This document shows, in pieces, positions 13,401 to 27,089 of a DNA stretch of 64,000 nucleotides (position 1 is the stretch's first letter; the number at the start of each line of letters is the position of its first letter). The notes under the pieces were generated by a model, which was not told the DNA's origin, did not search any database, and saw only the letters and a list, made by a program, of their open reading frames with translations. The stretch spans positions 17,826,497 to 17,890,496 of the forward strand of contig NC_039506.1 of the NCBI RefSeq assembly GCF_003672135.1. The letters are read 5' to 3'. The position numbers and the translations under genes are program-made. This DNA comes from Ooceraea biroi. Lineage: Eukaryota; Arthropoda; Insecta; Hymenoptera; Formicidae.

Positions 13401-15200
13401 TCTCAGACTACGAACCATTACCACGAGTTTGGTCCTGTCCACCGACTTTTAATGATGGCGAGACTGCCCACGGTGACGCATTCAACGGTTTGGCGCATTC
13501 CAGTCTCAGACTACGAACCATTACCACGAGTTTGGTCCTGTCCACCGATCTTTTAATGATCGCGAGACTGCCCACGGAGACGCATTCAACGGTTTGGCGC
13601 ATTCCAGTCTCGGATTACGAACCATTACCACGAGTTTGGTCCTGTTCACCGATCATTTGATGATCGCGAGACTGTCCATGCCGATGCGCTTTTGGCGCAT
13701 TTCCGTCTCGGACTACGAACTATTACCACGAGTTTGGTCCTGTCCACCGATCTTTTAATGATCGCGAGACTGCCCATGGTGACGCATTCAACGGTTTGGC
13801 GTATTCCAGTCTCAGACTACGAACCATTACCACGAGTTTGGTCCTGTCCACCGACTTTTAATGATCGCGAGACTGCCCACGGTGACGCATTCAACGGTTT
13901 GGCGCATTCCAGTCTCAGACTACGAACCATTACCACGAGTTTGGTCCTGTCCACCGATCTTTAATGATCGCGAGACTGCCCACGGAGACGCATTCAACGG
14001 TTTGGCGCATTCCAGTCTCGGATTACGAACCATTACCACGAGTTTGGTCCTGTTCACCGATCATTTGATGATCGCGAGACTGTCCATGCCGATGCGCTTT
14101 TGGCGCATTTCCGTCTCGGACTACGAACTATTACCACGAGTTTGGTCCTGTCCACCGATCTTTTAATGATCGCGAGACTGCCCATGGTGACGCATTCAAC
14201 GGTTTGGCGTATTCCAGTCTCAGACTACGAACCATTACCACGAGTTTGGTCCTGTCCACCGACTTTTAATGATCGCGAGACTGCCCACGGTGACGCATTC
14301 AACGGTTTGGCGCATTCCAGTCTCAGACTACGAACCATTACCACGAGTTTGGTCCTGTCCACCGACTTTTAATGATGGCGAGACTGCCCACGGTGACGCA
14401 TTCAACGGTTTGGCGCATTCCAGTCTCAGACTACGAACCATTACCACGAGTTTGGTCCTGTCCACCGATCTTTTAATGATCGCGAGACTGCCCACGGAGA
14501 CGCATTCAACGGTTTGGCGCATTCCAGTCTCGGATTACGAACCATTACCACGAGTTTGGTCCTGTTCACCGATCATTTGATGATCGCGAGACTGTCCATG
14601 CCGATGCGCTTTTGGCGCATTTCCGTCTCGGACTACGAACTATTACCACGAGTTTGGTCCTGTCCACCGATCTTTTAATGATCGCGAGACTGCCCATGGT
14701 GACGCATTCAACGGTTTGGCGTATTCCAGTCTCAGACTACGAACCATTACCACGAGTTTGGTCCTGTCCACCGACTTTTAATGATCGCGAGACTGCCCAC
14801 GGAGACGCATTCAACGGTTTGGAGCATTCCAGTCTCGGACTACGAACCATTACCACGAGTTTGGTCCTGTCCACCGACTTTTAATGATCGCGAGACTGCC
14901 CACGGTGACGCATTCAACGGTTTGGCGCATTCCAGTCTCAGACTACGAACCATTACCACGAGTTTGGTCCTGTCCACCGACTTTTAATGATCGCGAGACT
15001 GCCCACGGAGACGCATTCAACGGTTTGGCGCATTCCAGTCTCGGACTACGAACCATTACCACGAGTTTGGTCCTGTCCACCGATCATTTGATGATCGCGA
15101 GACTGTCCATGTCGATGCGCTTTTGGCGCATTTCCGTCTCGGACTACGAACTATTACCACGAGTTTGGTCCTGTCCACCGATCATTTGATGATCGCGAGA
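7441..15200 (+). repeat. Higher-order repeat block of 4- to 7-mers
   Basis: The 98 bp monomer followed by the GCGCATTTCCGTCTCGG monomer marks the start of each unit. Unit starts fall at 7455, 7967, 8376, 8888, 9497, 9906, 10418, 10930, 11442, 12161, 12771, 13180, 13692, 14100, 14612 and 15123. Spacings are 409 bp (98+104+103+104, a 4-mer), 512 bp (5-mer), 609-610 bp (6-mer) and 719 bp (7-mer). Copies are nearly identical. A rare CCACAAGTTTGG variant recurs at about 9533, 12807 and 17691, which points to duplication of blocks larger than a single unit. Confidence 0.9.
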
Positions 15201-18200
15201 CTGTCCATGCGATGCGCTTTTGGCGCATTCCGTCTCGGACTACGAACATTACCACAGTTTGGTCCTGTCCACCGATCTTTTAATGATCGCGAGACTGCCC
15301 ATGGTGACGCATTCAACGGTTTGGCGTATTCCAGTCTCAGACTACGAACCATTACCACGAGTTTGGTCCTGTCCACCGACTTTTAATGATCGCGAGACTG
15401 CCACGGTGACGCATTCAACGGTTTGGCGCATTCCAGTCTCAGACTACGAACCATTACCACGAGTTTGGTCCTGTCCACCGATCTTTTAATGATCGCGAGA
15501 CTGCCCACGGAGACGCATTCAACGGTTTGGCGCATTCCAGTCTCGGATTACGAACCATTACCACGAGTTTGGTCCTGTTCACCGATCATTTGATGATCGC
15601 GAGACTGTCCATGCGATGCGCTTTTGGCGCATTTCCGTCTCGGACTACGAACTATTACCACGAGTTTGGTCCTGTCCACCGATCTTTTAATGATCGCGAG
15701 ACTGCCCATGGTGACGCATTCAACGGTTTGGCGTATTCCAGTCTCAGACTACGAACCATTACCACGAGTTTGGTCCTGTCCACCGACTTTTAATGATCGC
15801 GAGACTGCCCACGGTGACGCATTCAACGGTTTGGCGCATTCCAGTCTCAGACTACGAACCATTACCACGAGTTTGGTCCTGTCCACCGACTTTTAATGAT
15901 CGCGAGACTGCCCACGGTGACGCATTCAACGGTTTGGCGCATTCCAGTCTCAGACTACGAACCATTACCACGAGTTTGGTCCTGTCCACCGATCTTTTAA
16001 TGATCGCGAGACTGCCCACGGAGACGCATTCAACGGTTTGGCGCATTCCAGTCTCGATTACGAACCATTACCACGAGTTTGGTCCTGTTCACCGATCATT
16101 TAATGATCGCGAGACTGTCCCATGCCGATGCGCTTTTGGCGCATTCCGTCTCGGACTACGAACCATTACCACGAGTTTGGTCCTGTCCACCGATCTTTTA
16201 ATGATCGCGAGACTGCCCATGGTGACGCATTCAACGGTTTGGCGTATTCCAGTCTCAGACTACGAACCATTACCACGAGTTTGGTCCTGTCCACCGACTT
16301 TTAATGATCGCGAGACTGCCCACGGTGACGCATTCAACGGTTTGGCGCATTCCAGTCTCAGACTACGAACCATTACCACGAGTTTGGTCCTGTCCACCGA
16401 TCTTTTAATGATCGCGAGACTGCCCACGGAGACGCATTCAACGGTTTGGCGCATTCCAGTCTCGGATACGAACCATTACCACGAGTTTGGTCCTGTTCAC
16501 CGATCATTTGATGATCGCGAGACTGTCCATGCGATGCGCTTTTGGCGCATTTCCGTCTCGGACTACGAACTATTACACGAGTTTGGTCCTGTCCACCGAT
16601 CTTTTAATGATCGCGAGACTGCCCATGGTGACGCTTCACGGTTGGGCGCATTCCAGTCTCAGGACTACGAACCATTACCACGAGTTTGGTCCTGTCCACC
16701 GACTTTTAATGATCGCGAGACTGCCACGGAGACGCATTCAACGGTTTGGCGCATTCCAGTCTCAGACTACGAACCATTACCACGAGTTTGGTCCTGTCCA
16801 CCGACTTTTAATGATCGCGAGACTGCCCACGGTGACGCATTCAACGGTTTGGCGCATTCCAGTCTCAGACTACGAACCATTACCACGAGTTTGGTCCTGT
16901 CCACCGATCTTTTAATGATCGCGAGACTGCCCACGGAGACGCATTCAACGGTTTGGCGCATTCCAGTCTCGGATACGAACCATTACCACGAGTTTGGTCC
17001 TGTTCACCGATCATTTGATGATCGCGAGACTGTCCATGCCGATGCGCTTTGGCGCATTTCCGTCTCGGACTACGAACTATTACCACGAGTTTGGTCCTGT
17101 CCACCGATCTTTTAATGATCGCGAGACTGCCCATGGTGACGCATTCAACGGTTTGGCGTATTCCAGTCTCAGACTACGAACCATTACACGAGTTTGGTCC
17201 TGTCCACCGACTTTTAATGATCGCGAGACTGCCCACGGAGACGCATTCAACGGTTTGGAGCATTCCAGTCTCGGACTACGAACCATTACCACGAGTTTGG
17301 TCCTGTCCACCGATCTTTTAATGATCGCGAGACTGCCCACGGTGACGCATTCAACGGTTTGGCGCATTCCAGTCTCAGACTACGAACCATTACCACGAGT
17401 TTGGTCCTGTCCACCGACTTTTAATGATCGCGAGACTGCCCACGGAGACGCATTCAACGGTTTGGCGCATTCCAGTCTCGGACTACGAACCATTACCACG
17501 AGTTTGGTCCTGTCCACCGATCATTTGATGATCGCGAGACTGTCCATGTCGATGCGCTTTTGGCGCATTTCCGTCTCGGACTACGAACTATTACACGAGT
17601 TTGGTCCTGTCCACGATCATTTGATGATCGCGAGACTGTCCATGCCGATGCGCTTTTGGCGCATTTCCGTCTCGGACTACGAACTATTACCACAAGTTTG
17701 GTCCTGTCCACCGATCTTTTAATGATCGCGAGACTGCCCATGGTGACGCATTCAACGGTTTGGCGTATTCCAGTCTCAGACTACGAACCATTACCACGAG
17801 TTTGGTCCTGTCCACCGACTTTTAATGATCGCGAGACTGCCCACGGTGACGCATTCAACGGTTTGGCGCATTCCAGTCTCAGACTACGAACCATTACCAC
17901 GAGTTTGGTCCTGTCCACCGATCTTTTAATGATCGCGAGACTGCCCACGGAGACGCATTCAACGGTTTGGCGCATTCCAGTCTCGGATTACGAACCATTA
18001 CCACGAGTTTGTCCTGTTCACCGATCATTTGATGATCGCGAGACTGTCCATGCCGATGCGCTTTTGGCGCATTTCCGTCTCGGACTACGAACTATTACCA
18101 CGAGTTTGTCCTGTCCACCGATCTTTTAATGATCGCGAGACTGCCCATGGTGACGCATTCAACGGTTTGGCGTATTCCAGTCTCAGACTACGAACCATTA

Positions 18201-21200
18201 CCACGAGTTTGGTCCTGTCACCGACTTTTAATGATCGCGAGACTGCCCACGGTGACGCATTCAACGGTTTGGCGCATTCCAGTCTCAGACTACGAACCAT
18301 TACCACGAGTTTGGTCCTGTCCACCGACTTTTAATGATGGCGAGACTGCCCACGGTGACGCATTCAACGGTTTGGCGCATTCCAGTCTCAGACTACGAAC
18401 CATTACCACGAGTTTGGTCCTGTCCACCGATCTTTTAATGATCGCGAGACTGCCCACGGAGACGCATTCAACGGTTTGGCGCATTCCAGTCTCGGATTAC
18501 GAACCATTACCACGAGTTTGGTCCTGTTCACCGATCATTTGATGATCGCGAGACTGTCCATGCCGATGCGCTTTTGGCGCATTTCCGTCTCGGACTACGA
18601 ACTATTACCACGAGTTTGGTCCTGTCCACCGATCTTTTAATGATCGCGAGACTGCCCATGGTGACGCATTCAACGGTTTGGCGTATTCCAGTCTCAGACT
18701 ACGAACCATTACCACGAGTTTGGTCCTGTCCACCGACTTTTAATGATCGCGGACTGCCACGGGACGCATTCACGGTTTGGGGCATCCAGTCTCGACACGA
18801 ACATACCACGAGTTTGTCCTGTCCACGACTTAATGATCGCGAGACTGCCACGGTGACGCATTCAACGGTTTGGCGCATTCCAGTCTCAGACTACGAACCA
18901 TTACCACGAGTTTGGTCCTGTCCACCGATCTTTTAATGATCGCGAGACTGCCCACGGAGACGCATTCAACGGTTTGGCGCATTCCAGTCTCGGATTACGA
19001 ACCATTACCACGAGTTTGTCCTGTTCACCGATCATTTGATGATCGCGAGACTGTCCATGCCGATGCGCTTTTGGCGCATTTCCGTCTCGGACTACGAACT
19101 ATACCACGAGTTTGGTCCTGTCCACCGATCTTTTAATGATCGCGAGACTGCCCATGGTGACGCATTCAACGGTTTGGCGTATTCCAGTCTCAGACTACGA
19201 ACCATTACCACGAGTTTGGTCCTGTCCACCGACTTTTAATGATCGCGAGACTGCCCACGGAGACGCATTCAACGGTTTGGAGCATTCCAGTCTCGGACTA
19301 CGAACCATTACCACGAGTTTGGTCCTGTCCACCGATCTTTTAATGATCGCGAGACTGCCCACGGTGACGCATTCAACGGTTTGGCGCATTCCAGTCTCAG
19401 ACTACGAACCATTACCACGAGTTTGGTCCTGTCCACCGACTTTTAATGATCGCGAGACTGCCCACGGAGACGCATTCAACGGTTTGGCGCATTCCAGTCT
19501 CGGATTACGAACCATTACCACGAGTTTGGTCCTGTTCACCGATCATTTGATGATCGCGAGACTGTCCATGCCGATGCGCTTTTGGCGCATTTCCGTCTCG
19601 GACTACGAACTATTACCACGAGTTTGGTCCTGTCCACCGATCTTTTAATGATCGCGAGACTGCCCATGGTGACGCATTCAACGTTTGGCGTATTCCAGTC
19701 TCAGACTACGAACCATTACCACGAGTTTGGTCCTGTCCACCGACTTTTAATGATCGCGAGACTGCCCACGGAGACGCATTCAACGGTTTGGAGCATTCCA
19801 GTCTCGGACTACGAACCATTACCACGAGTTTGGTCCTGTCCACCGATCTTTTAATGATCGCGAGACTGCCCACGGTGACGCATTCAACGTTTGGCGCATT
19901 CCAGTCTCAGACTACGAACCATTACCACGAGTTTGGTCCTGTCCACCGACTTTTAATGATCGCGAGACTGCCCACGGAGACGCATTCAACGGTTTGGCGC
20001 ATTCCAGTCTCGGACTACGAACCATTACCACGAGTTTGGTCCTGTCCACCGATCTTTAATGATCGCGAGACTGCCCACGGTGACGCATTCAACGGTTTGG
20101 CGCATTCCAGTCTCAGACTACGAACCATTACCACGAGTTTGGTCCTGTCCACCGATCTTTTAATGATCGCGAGACTGCCCACGGAGACGCATTCAACGGT
20201 TTGGCGCATTCCAGTCTCGGATTACGAACCATTACCACGAGTTTGGTCCTGTTCACCGATCATTTGATGATCGCGAGACTGTCCATGCCGATGCGCTTTT
20301 GGCGCATTTCCGTCTCGGACTACGAACTATTACCACGAGTTTGGTCCTGTCCACCGATCTTTTAATGATCGCGAGACTGCCCATGGTGACGCATTCAACG
20401 GTTTGGCGTATTCCAGTCTCAGACTACGAACCATTACCACGAGTTTGGTCCTGTCCACCGACTTTTAATGATCGCGAGACTGCCCACGGTGACGCATTCA
20501 ACGGTTTGGCGCATTCCAGTCTCAGACTACGAACCATTACCACGAGTTTGGTCCTGTCCACCGACTTTTAATGATCGCGAGACTGCCCACGGTGACGCAT
20601 TCAACGGTTTGGCGCATTCCAGTCTCAGACTACGAACCATTACCACGAGTTTGGTCCTGTCCACCGATCTTTTAATGATCGCGAGACTGCCCACGGAGAC
20701 GCATTCAACGGTTTGGCGCATTCCAGTCTCGGATACGAACCATTACCACGAGTTTGGTCCTGTTCACCGATCATTTGATGATCGCGAGACTGTCCATGCC
20801 GATGCGCTTTTGGCGCATTTCCGTCTCGGACTACGAACTATTACCACGAGTTTGGTCCTGTCCACCGATCTTTTAATGATCGCGAGACTGCCATGGTGAC
20901 GCATTCAACGGTTTGGCGCATTCCAGTCTCAGACTACGAACCATTACCACGAGTTTGGTCCTGTCCACCGACTTTTAATGATCGCGAGACTGCCCACGGT
21001 GACGCATTCAACGGTTTGGCGCATTCCAGTCTCAGACTACGAACCATTACCACGAGTTTGGTCCTGTCCACCGACTTTTAATGATCGCGAGACTGCCCAC
21101 GGTGACGCATTCAACGGTTTGGCGCATTCCAGTCTCAGACTACGAACCATTACCACGAGTTTGGTCCTGTCCACCGATCTTTTAATGATCGCGAGACTGC

Positions 21201-22684
21201 CCACGGAGACGCATTCAACGTTTGGCGCATTCCAGTCTCGGATTACGAACCATTACCACGAGTTTGGTCCTGTTCACCGATCATTTGATGATCGCGAGAC
21301 TGTCCATGCCGATGCGCTTTTGGCGCATTTCCGTCTCGGACTACGAACTATTACCACGAGTTTGGTCCTGTCCACCGATCTTTTAATGATCGCGAGACTG
21401 CCCATGGTGACGCATTCAACGGTTTGGCGTATTCCAGTCTCAGACTACGAACCATTACCACGAGTTTGGTCCTGTCCACCGACTTTTAATGATCGCGAGA
21501 CTGCCCACGGTGACGCATTCAACGGTTTGGCGCATTCCAGTCTCAGACTACGAACCATTACCACGAGTTTGGTCCTGTCCACCGACTTTTAATGATCGCG
21601 AGACTGCCCACGGTGACGCATTCAACGGTTTGGCGCATTCCAGTCTCAGACTACGAACCATTACCACGAGTTTTGTCCTGTCCACCGATCTTTTAATGAT
21701 CGCGAGACTGCCCACGGAGACGCATTCAACGTTTGGCGCATTCCAGTCTCGGATACGAACCATTACCACGAGTTTGGTCCTGTTCACCGATCATTTGATG
21801 ATCGCGAGACTGTCCATGCCGATGCGCTTTTGGCGCATTTCCGTCTCGGACTACGAACTATTACCACGAGTTTGGTCCTGTCCACCATCTTTTAATGATC
21901 GCGAGACTGCCCATGGTGACGCATTTCAAACGGTTTGGCGCATTCCAGTCTCGACTACGAACCATTACCACGAGTTTGGTCCTGTCCACCGACTTTTAAT
22001 GATCGCGAGACTGCCCACGGTGACGCATTCAACGGTTTGGCGCATTCCAGTCTCAGACTACGAACCATTACCACGAGTTTGGTCCTGTCCACCGATCTTT
22101 TAATGATCGCGAGACTGCCCACGGACGCATTCAACGGTTTGGCGCATTCCAGTCTCGATACGACTACCATTACCACGAGTTTGGTCCTGTCCACCGATCT
22201 TTTAATGATCGCGAGACTGCCCATGCGCATTTTTGGCGCATTCCAGTCTCGGACTACGAACCATTACCACGAGTTTGGTCCTGTCCACCGATCTTTTAAT
22301 GATCGCGAGACTGCCTGGTGACGCATTCAACGGTTTGGCGCATTCCAGTCTCAGACTACGAACCATTACCACGAGTTTGGTCCTGTCCACCGACTTTTAA
22401 TGATCGCGAGACTGCCCACGGTGACGCATTCAACGGTTTGGCGCATTCCAGTCTCAGACTACGAACCATTACACGAGTTTGGTCCTGTCCACCGACTTTT
22501 AATGATCGCGAGACTGCCCACGGAGACGCATTCAACGGTTTGGCGCATTCCAGTCTCGGACTACGAACCATTACCACGAGTTTGGTCCTGTCCACCGATC
22601 TTTTATGATCGCGAGACTGCCCACGGTGACGCATTCAACGGTTTGGCGCATTCCAGTCTCGGACTACGAACCATTACCACGAGT
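15201..22684 (+). repeat. Right satellite flank with decayed higher-order repeats
   Basis: The 4- and 5-mer pattern continues, but single-base deletions become frequent, for example GGATACGAACC for GGATTACGAACC and TTACACGAG for TTACCACGAG. One badly damaged stretch lies at about 18750-18850. The array ends in the middle of a monomer at the gap. Confidence 0.8.
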
Positions 22685-22784
22685 NNNNNNNNNNNNNNNN
22701 NNNNNNNNNNNNNNNNNNNNNNNNNNNNNNNNNNNNNNNNNNNNNNNNNNNNNNNNNNNNNNNNNNNNNNNNNNNNNNNNNNNN
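22685..22784. other. Assembly gap of 100 N
   Basis: Exactly 100 N between satellite and unique sequence. It also removes the 3' end of the torso-like gene. Confidence 0.97.
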
Positions 22785-24513
22785 CAGCAGGCCGTCCAGT
22801 TGTCGCAGCAGCGTGGTATCGCCGTGCAACTTCAACAGACTGGCATACGTGAAGATGTAATACTTTACCCGGAGGTGCTGCACCGCCCACGCCTCCACGC
22901 TGCGATTGCCACTTGCTGACTGTATAGAGCCCAAATGCTCCGCGTACCATGGCGAGAAGTAATTGCTCAGCTCAAGATTCGAGAGTTCAGCTACTCCGCG
23001 CGTCTTCAGGCGTTCCTTTATTTTCGAGTAGACCTGCGGTGTGTAGACGAAAACCTGGAAAAGAAAAACGGTTCTGACTCTGTGCTTAGTCGCGCGCGCC
23101 TTGAGCAAACGTCCATCAGCATCCATCGATCAGTTCTCTTCGATTCTGATCATTAGCGAGGATCGGAGACCGGACCGTGAGTCGGATAGCAGATTGCATC
23201 ATGAATTTCAAAGGAGTGTTACGTAATCTCGCTTTTACCATCATTGACGCGAATGGCAGAAGCTATCGGATAGCAAGAGCTACCTGGCTCCTCGGTACAA
23301 GGAGATCTCTCTGGGCAGTTTTCCTTTTTTTTATGCAGATGGAAATAAAGATGCTGAGTGCGTCCGTCGCGCGAGAGAGCGCATGGTGAACGAGGCTTGT
23401 TTCACTTTTATCTAACCGGGAGACTGCATCGAGACCGTGGAGCTTTCTTTATGGCGCGCCGATTGCGACGGCGATCAGCGAACCGCGTAATTAAGGAGGA
23501 TGCACCGGCACAAAGAAGCGAATTTTATGCCGGTTTTGTCATCGTCGCAGTATGAACTGGTTGATCGAAATTACAATTTTACGTAAACACGCGCGTAAGC
23601 AGGGCATTTCTTGCTCCCAAAGGAATCTCGTAATCATAAAAATATTCGGTTAAACGATATTTCTTCTTGTCGCTAGACAATAAAACGAAGTTTATTAAAT
23701 AATACCAGTTAATTAAATAATACAAAAAATGATATCTACGTTTCGCTTTCACAATCAATCTCGGATAGCGAATTCGGCATATCGAATATCTCAATATTAC
23801 TTACTTGATAGAGCGAGTTTCCCGTGATGTAGGATGCGATGTAGTGCGAGCCAAAGTTCCTGATGAATCGCACGACACTCGCGGTATCGCCCACCGTGAC
23901 GTTCTCCGTTTGCCGCAGCACGGAGTCGTCGAGGGCGAGGTTCTCGGCGGTACCGGCCAGTCGCTGATTATCGTGAAACCTGGCAACTCGCACTAGAACG
24001 TAACAATGATCGCCCGTGATAAAGGACGAGTTTATACCGAGGTGCCTGGCTATGGCCACCTTCGACCAGCTTCCGGTGAAGGGCGCGCCAGGGCCTCTCA
24101 AGCCTCTCGAAAGTGAAGTCACGGAAATACGCCTGCAGGAGCTGTCTGTAAAGAGAAGTGAACGTTTACGAAACGAACCGAGTCAAATTCTTTGGCTACT
24201 CTCGTCTATTTCTCGTCTATTTCTCGCAAGAAAATCGCACGTGCCTGATATTGTCGCAAAACTCCATGTGGAAGTCGCCCTCGAAGACGGCGGAGCTGGT
24301 CTTGCCCTGCTGACGTTGCTTCGGCGGCATTGGCGTGGTGTTTTTGAAGACGTCGAGGGTAGGCTCGCGAAATATCCATGTCTCCGTGTCGTTACGTGGC
24401 ACCACCCGCATGCTGATGCTCAGGTAGCCGTAGCGGCTGAAGACGTTGACGGCGCCGCCGAGCCGCGGCCGCTGCGACCTGGCGACGCGGCTGCTGATCA
24501 GCAGCGCGAGCAT
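22785..24513 (-). CDS. tsl: Torso-like (MACPF-domain protein), 3' end missing
   Basis: Torso-like is a secreted perforin-like protein that in Drosophila localises activation of the Torso receptor at the embryo poles; in insects it also affects growth and moulting. Three exons are visible on the minus strand. The first is 24241-24513, with ATG at 24513 preceded by an in-frame stop; the true signal-peptide exon may lie further upstream. The second is 23805-24141 and the third runs from 23054 to the gap. Splice sites are good, including GTAAGT at 23799-23804 and CCAG before 23054. Recognisable blocks are SISMRVVPRNDTETW, FEGDFHMEFCDN, the MACPF signature-like RNFGSHYIASY, VYTPQVYSKIKERLK and SNYFSPWYAEH. 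The first two thirds of exon 2 are in frame only after a one-base shift at 24081-24083, so this copy is either disrupted or carries an assembly error. About 290 codons are present, and the C-terminus lies in the gap. Identity is recalled from family motifs and was not searched. Confidence 0.82.
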
Positions 24514-27089
24514 CCACGCCAGGAAAAACAGCCCGCGTGCGTGGCCACATGTCTAGGCGGCAGCCTGGGTCAGTGATACCTGAAGCAAATCGCGAACAGG
24601 CGAGCGGTGTCACGAGTTCGATATCGAATTGCGCGAATTGAGCGAATAGCGAACGAAATACGAATGTCTGATCCCACTAATCTCCAGCACGATATCTCCA
24701 TTAATTAAGGCACTTCTCGATTCTTTTATCTTCATAATAATTTTTTAATCACTTTTCGGTAAGTTTTCTTAAAATCTTCACAACGCTAATACTCGATAAC
24801 CATTGATTCACTGTTCCCTCGATCTCAGGGATATCCTGATACTCCTATTCGATCCTATTATGGGGCGTCTTTCGAGTTCCAGAACGCGGAGATGTGCATC
24901 CTGATCGCGAGAAAGCTACGATCGCAGCTACTAGTCGCCAACATGCACGTGCAACGTCTCGGTACGCGAAACTACCTCGTTATGTAGGTCTAGGTGTGCG
25001 TCGTCGAGGTGTTCGCATGAGTTACACGATCCGCGGCCTTCATCCCTACCTGCCTTCCTGCCAGCTTGCTTCCTGTATACATCTGTGTTCGATAATTCGC
25101 TGTTTCCCGCGCGTCGCGGGACGCTCGTCGGGAAGGACGACGTCTTCCCGCAAGGAGGACACATCAGACGAGTGGGCGACCGGTCGGCCGACCGCCCGCA
25201 TCCGCTTCGCTTGGTCGCGTCTCGACGTGGAGGCAGACGGACGGACCTCGACGTTAATCTTAATGACGCGGACGATCGTCATGAATATCCATGCTGGCAC
25301 TTTGACACGCACTGATCAGTCGGCCTCTCGCACGAATTACGATCGCTCCTGTGACGCGAGCGGGGAAATATAATAAATGAAGAGATCAAGAGAGGACCAG
25401 CTGTGCGACAGCACGGCGACGCGCGCGTCCCGCGGATATCGGATGGTGCTTGCTTGTTATAACGATGACGCGGTTCATTTCCCACGATTAGAATTTGAAT
25501 GACGGGTAACCGCTTACTCTGCAATTCAAATTCTTGCGGTGCGTGAAGCTCCACACACGTGCGGCTACGTGAATGTAATGCACAGCCTCGTGAAAACGCA
25601 AAAAACCAGCTGACGACGACAATTAGCAGTGAACACTTGAGCAAAGCACTTTAAAGCGATTCCGCAACGTCTCGCTTCTCCGCGACATGCCTAGGCGCTC
25701 GTGAATGCAATTTGCGAATTTTGCATGCCAGCAGAAACAGAGAAGGGATCGTGTTCCGAGCAAATAACGCGTTTTGAGAAAGACATCGTCGAAGTAGAAT
25801 ATTGAGATACCGTTTATCGACCCTGTAGTCAGACTCGCACGTATGAAGTTACATCGCATCAGATGCGAAGGATCGGATGAAGAACCGTTAGGACAACGAA
25901 CGGTGCATCTCGGGCGCATTTCCTGCGTTTCTCACGAGCGATGACGTCTCTTAAAATTTTCACTCAATTAAGCATATCCGCCCGTATGTGCCGAGATGCG
26001 TGTTGTCTGGTGCGTGCACGCAGGCTCCTCCGCACTCTCCGTCATCAGAACCGGCGAGGATCCGAAGTCCAATCGAGAGTGAAAGTGAGACTGAACGTCT
26101 GTCGCTCGAATGAGCGGTTCTTCCTCGTGGAGACCGGCTGGAAAAAGGCGACTCGTAATATTGTGATGGCCGCGCGATATGTTTACTCGATCAATTATCG
26201 AAGCAATGTTGAAGACTAAATACACACGGAACTACACACGAAACGTGCGTATTCCCGGCGCCATCGATGCTCAACAGCGCGGAAGAAGAGTACGTTGCGG
26301 TCCAATAAGAGGAGTGTAACGCGCTTTAGAAATCCCATCAAGGATGGTCAGAGTCCGGGGACTCGGAACTCTTGCTTTGCCCGAGGGAACTACGCTGACG
26401 CGAGTGCGCGCGGGTGCACGGTAGTAATTAAGTTTTCCGTCGTTCAATCGAAGAGATGAGATTACTTGTCCCCGCAAAGAGAACGAACCCGATGAATTAG
26501 GTTTGCCGAGAACAACGAAGTCAACCCGACCGTCCTCTCCATTGTCAAACGACATTTCAAACGCTCGAGCACTCGTGCACTCCGAGCGTTCTCCAATTCT
26601 CTCGGTGCGAAGTCGAAAGACACGCTGCGATATTCCTCTACATATTAATACAAATAAAATATATTCACGTAAATGGCTTATTCGTGGTGAGAATTGTTCA
26701 ACCTTTCAGGCGACGCGCGCGATGTCAGTTTACAGATGTCTGGCGGATAATGCATCCGTAACGGACCGTAAAGCCTGGCGCAGTTAGATATAATAGATGA
26801 TCACGATAGAAATTAATTTAACGTTTAATGAAGCCTCGTGGGAGTGCATAATAATTAATCGACCGTCGGCAATAATTAAACCGGGACCGGAAAGTTAAAT
26901 GACGTTTATCGTGCGCTACACACGGCGGACACATGCGATCGAACGGGCGTTGCATCGACGTTTAACTGACATAACGAGCGCGATAGCGTCCGCGAACTGG
27001 ACCGCCGCGGTTTTTATCTCCCGAAACGACGTGTACACGCCCCAATTTGTCTTTTCCGTTGTTCCCCGGGGATCGAAACGTTGACAGTT
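24514..27089. other. Intergenic, upstream of torso-like; no gene seen
   Basis: Unique, moderately GC-rich sequence, probably holding the torso-like promoter and 5' untranslated exons. Several open frames exist on both strands. None has a convincing start, splice structure or recognisable motif. Confidence 0.5.

Larger units (their letters stand above)
2188..22684 (+). repeat. Satellite array, ~103 bp monomer, about 200 copies
   Basis: About 20.5 kb of head-to-tail repeats in one orientation. The common core includes GCGCATTCCAGTCTC, ACCACGAGTTTGGTCCTG and TGATCGCGAGACTG. Three length classes are seen: 104 bp (GATCTTTTAATG form), 103 bp (GACTTTTAATG form) and 98 bp (GATCATTTGATGATC form). Monomers differ at fixed positions such as CTCAGAC or CTCGGAC, and CACGGTGACG, CACGGAGACG or CATGGTGACG. 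Both ends are cut by gaps, so the true length is unknown. Many apparent open frames here, the longest 440 codons, are products of the repeat and not genes. The array could be subtelomeric or pericentromeric. Confidence 0.97.

Noticed and set aside
2188..22684. Many long overlapping open frames, up to 440 codons, on both strands
   Set aside because: They are produced by a satellite whose monomers lack stops in most frames. Monomer lengths of 98, 103 and 104 are not multiples of three, so the frame changes at each repeat, as expected for non-coding DNA.
2188..22684. Regular repeats that might suggest a CRISPR array
   Set aside because: The whole unit is repeated with no unique spacers, and the genome is clearly that of an insect.
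25279..25644. Minus-strand frame with a signal-peptide-like hydrophobic start upstream of torso-like
   Set aside because: It begins at TTG, has an in-frame stop just upstream with no ATG, and no splice link to torso-like was found.
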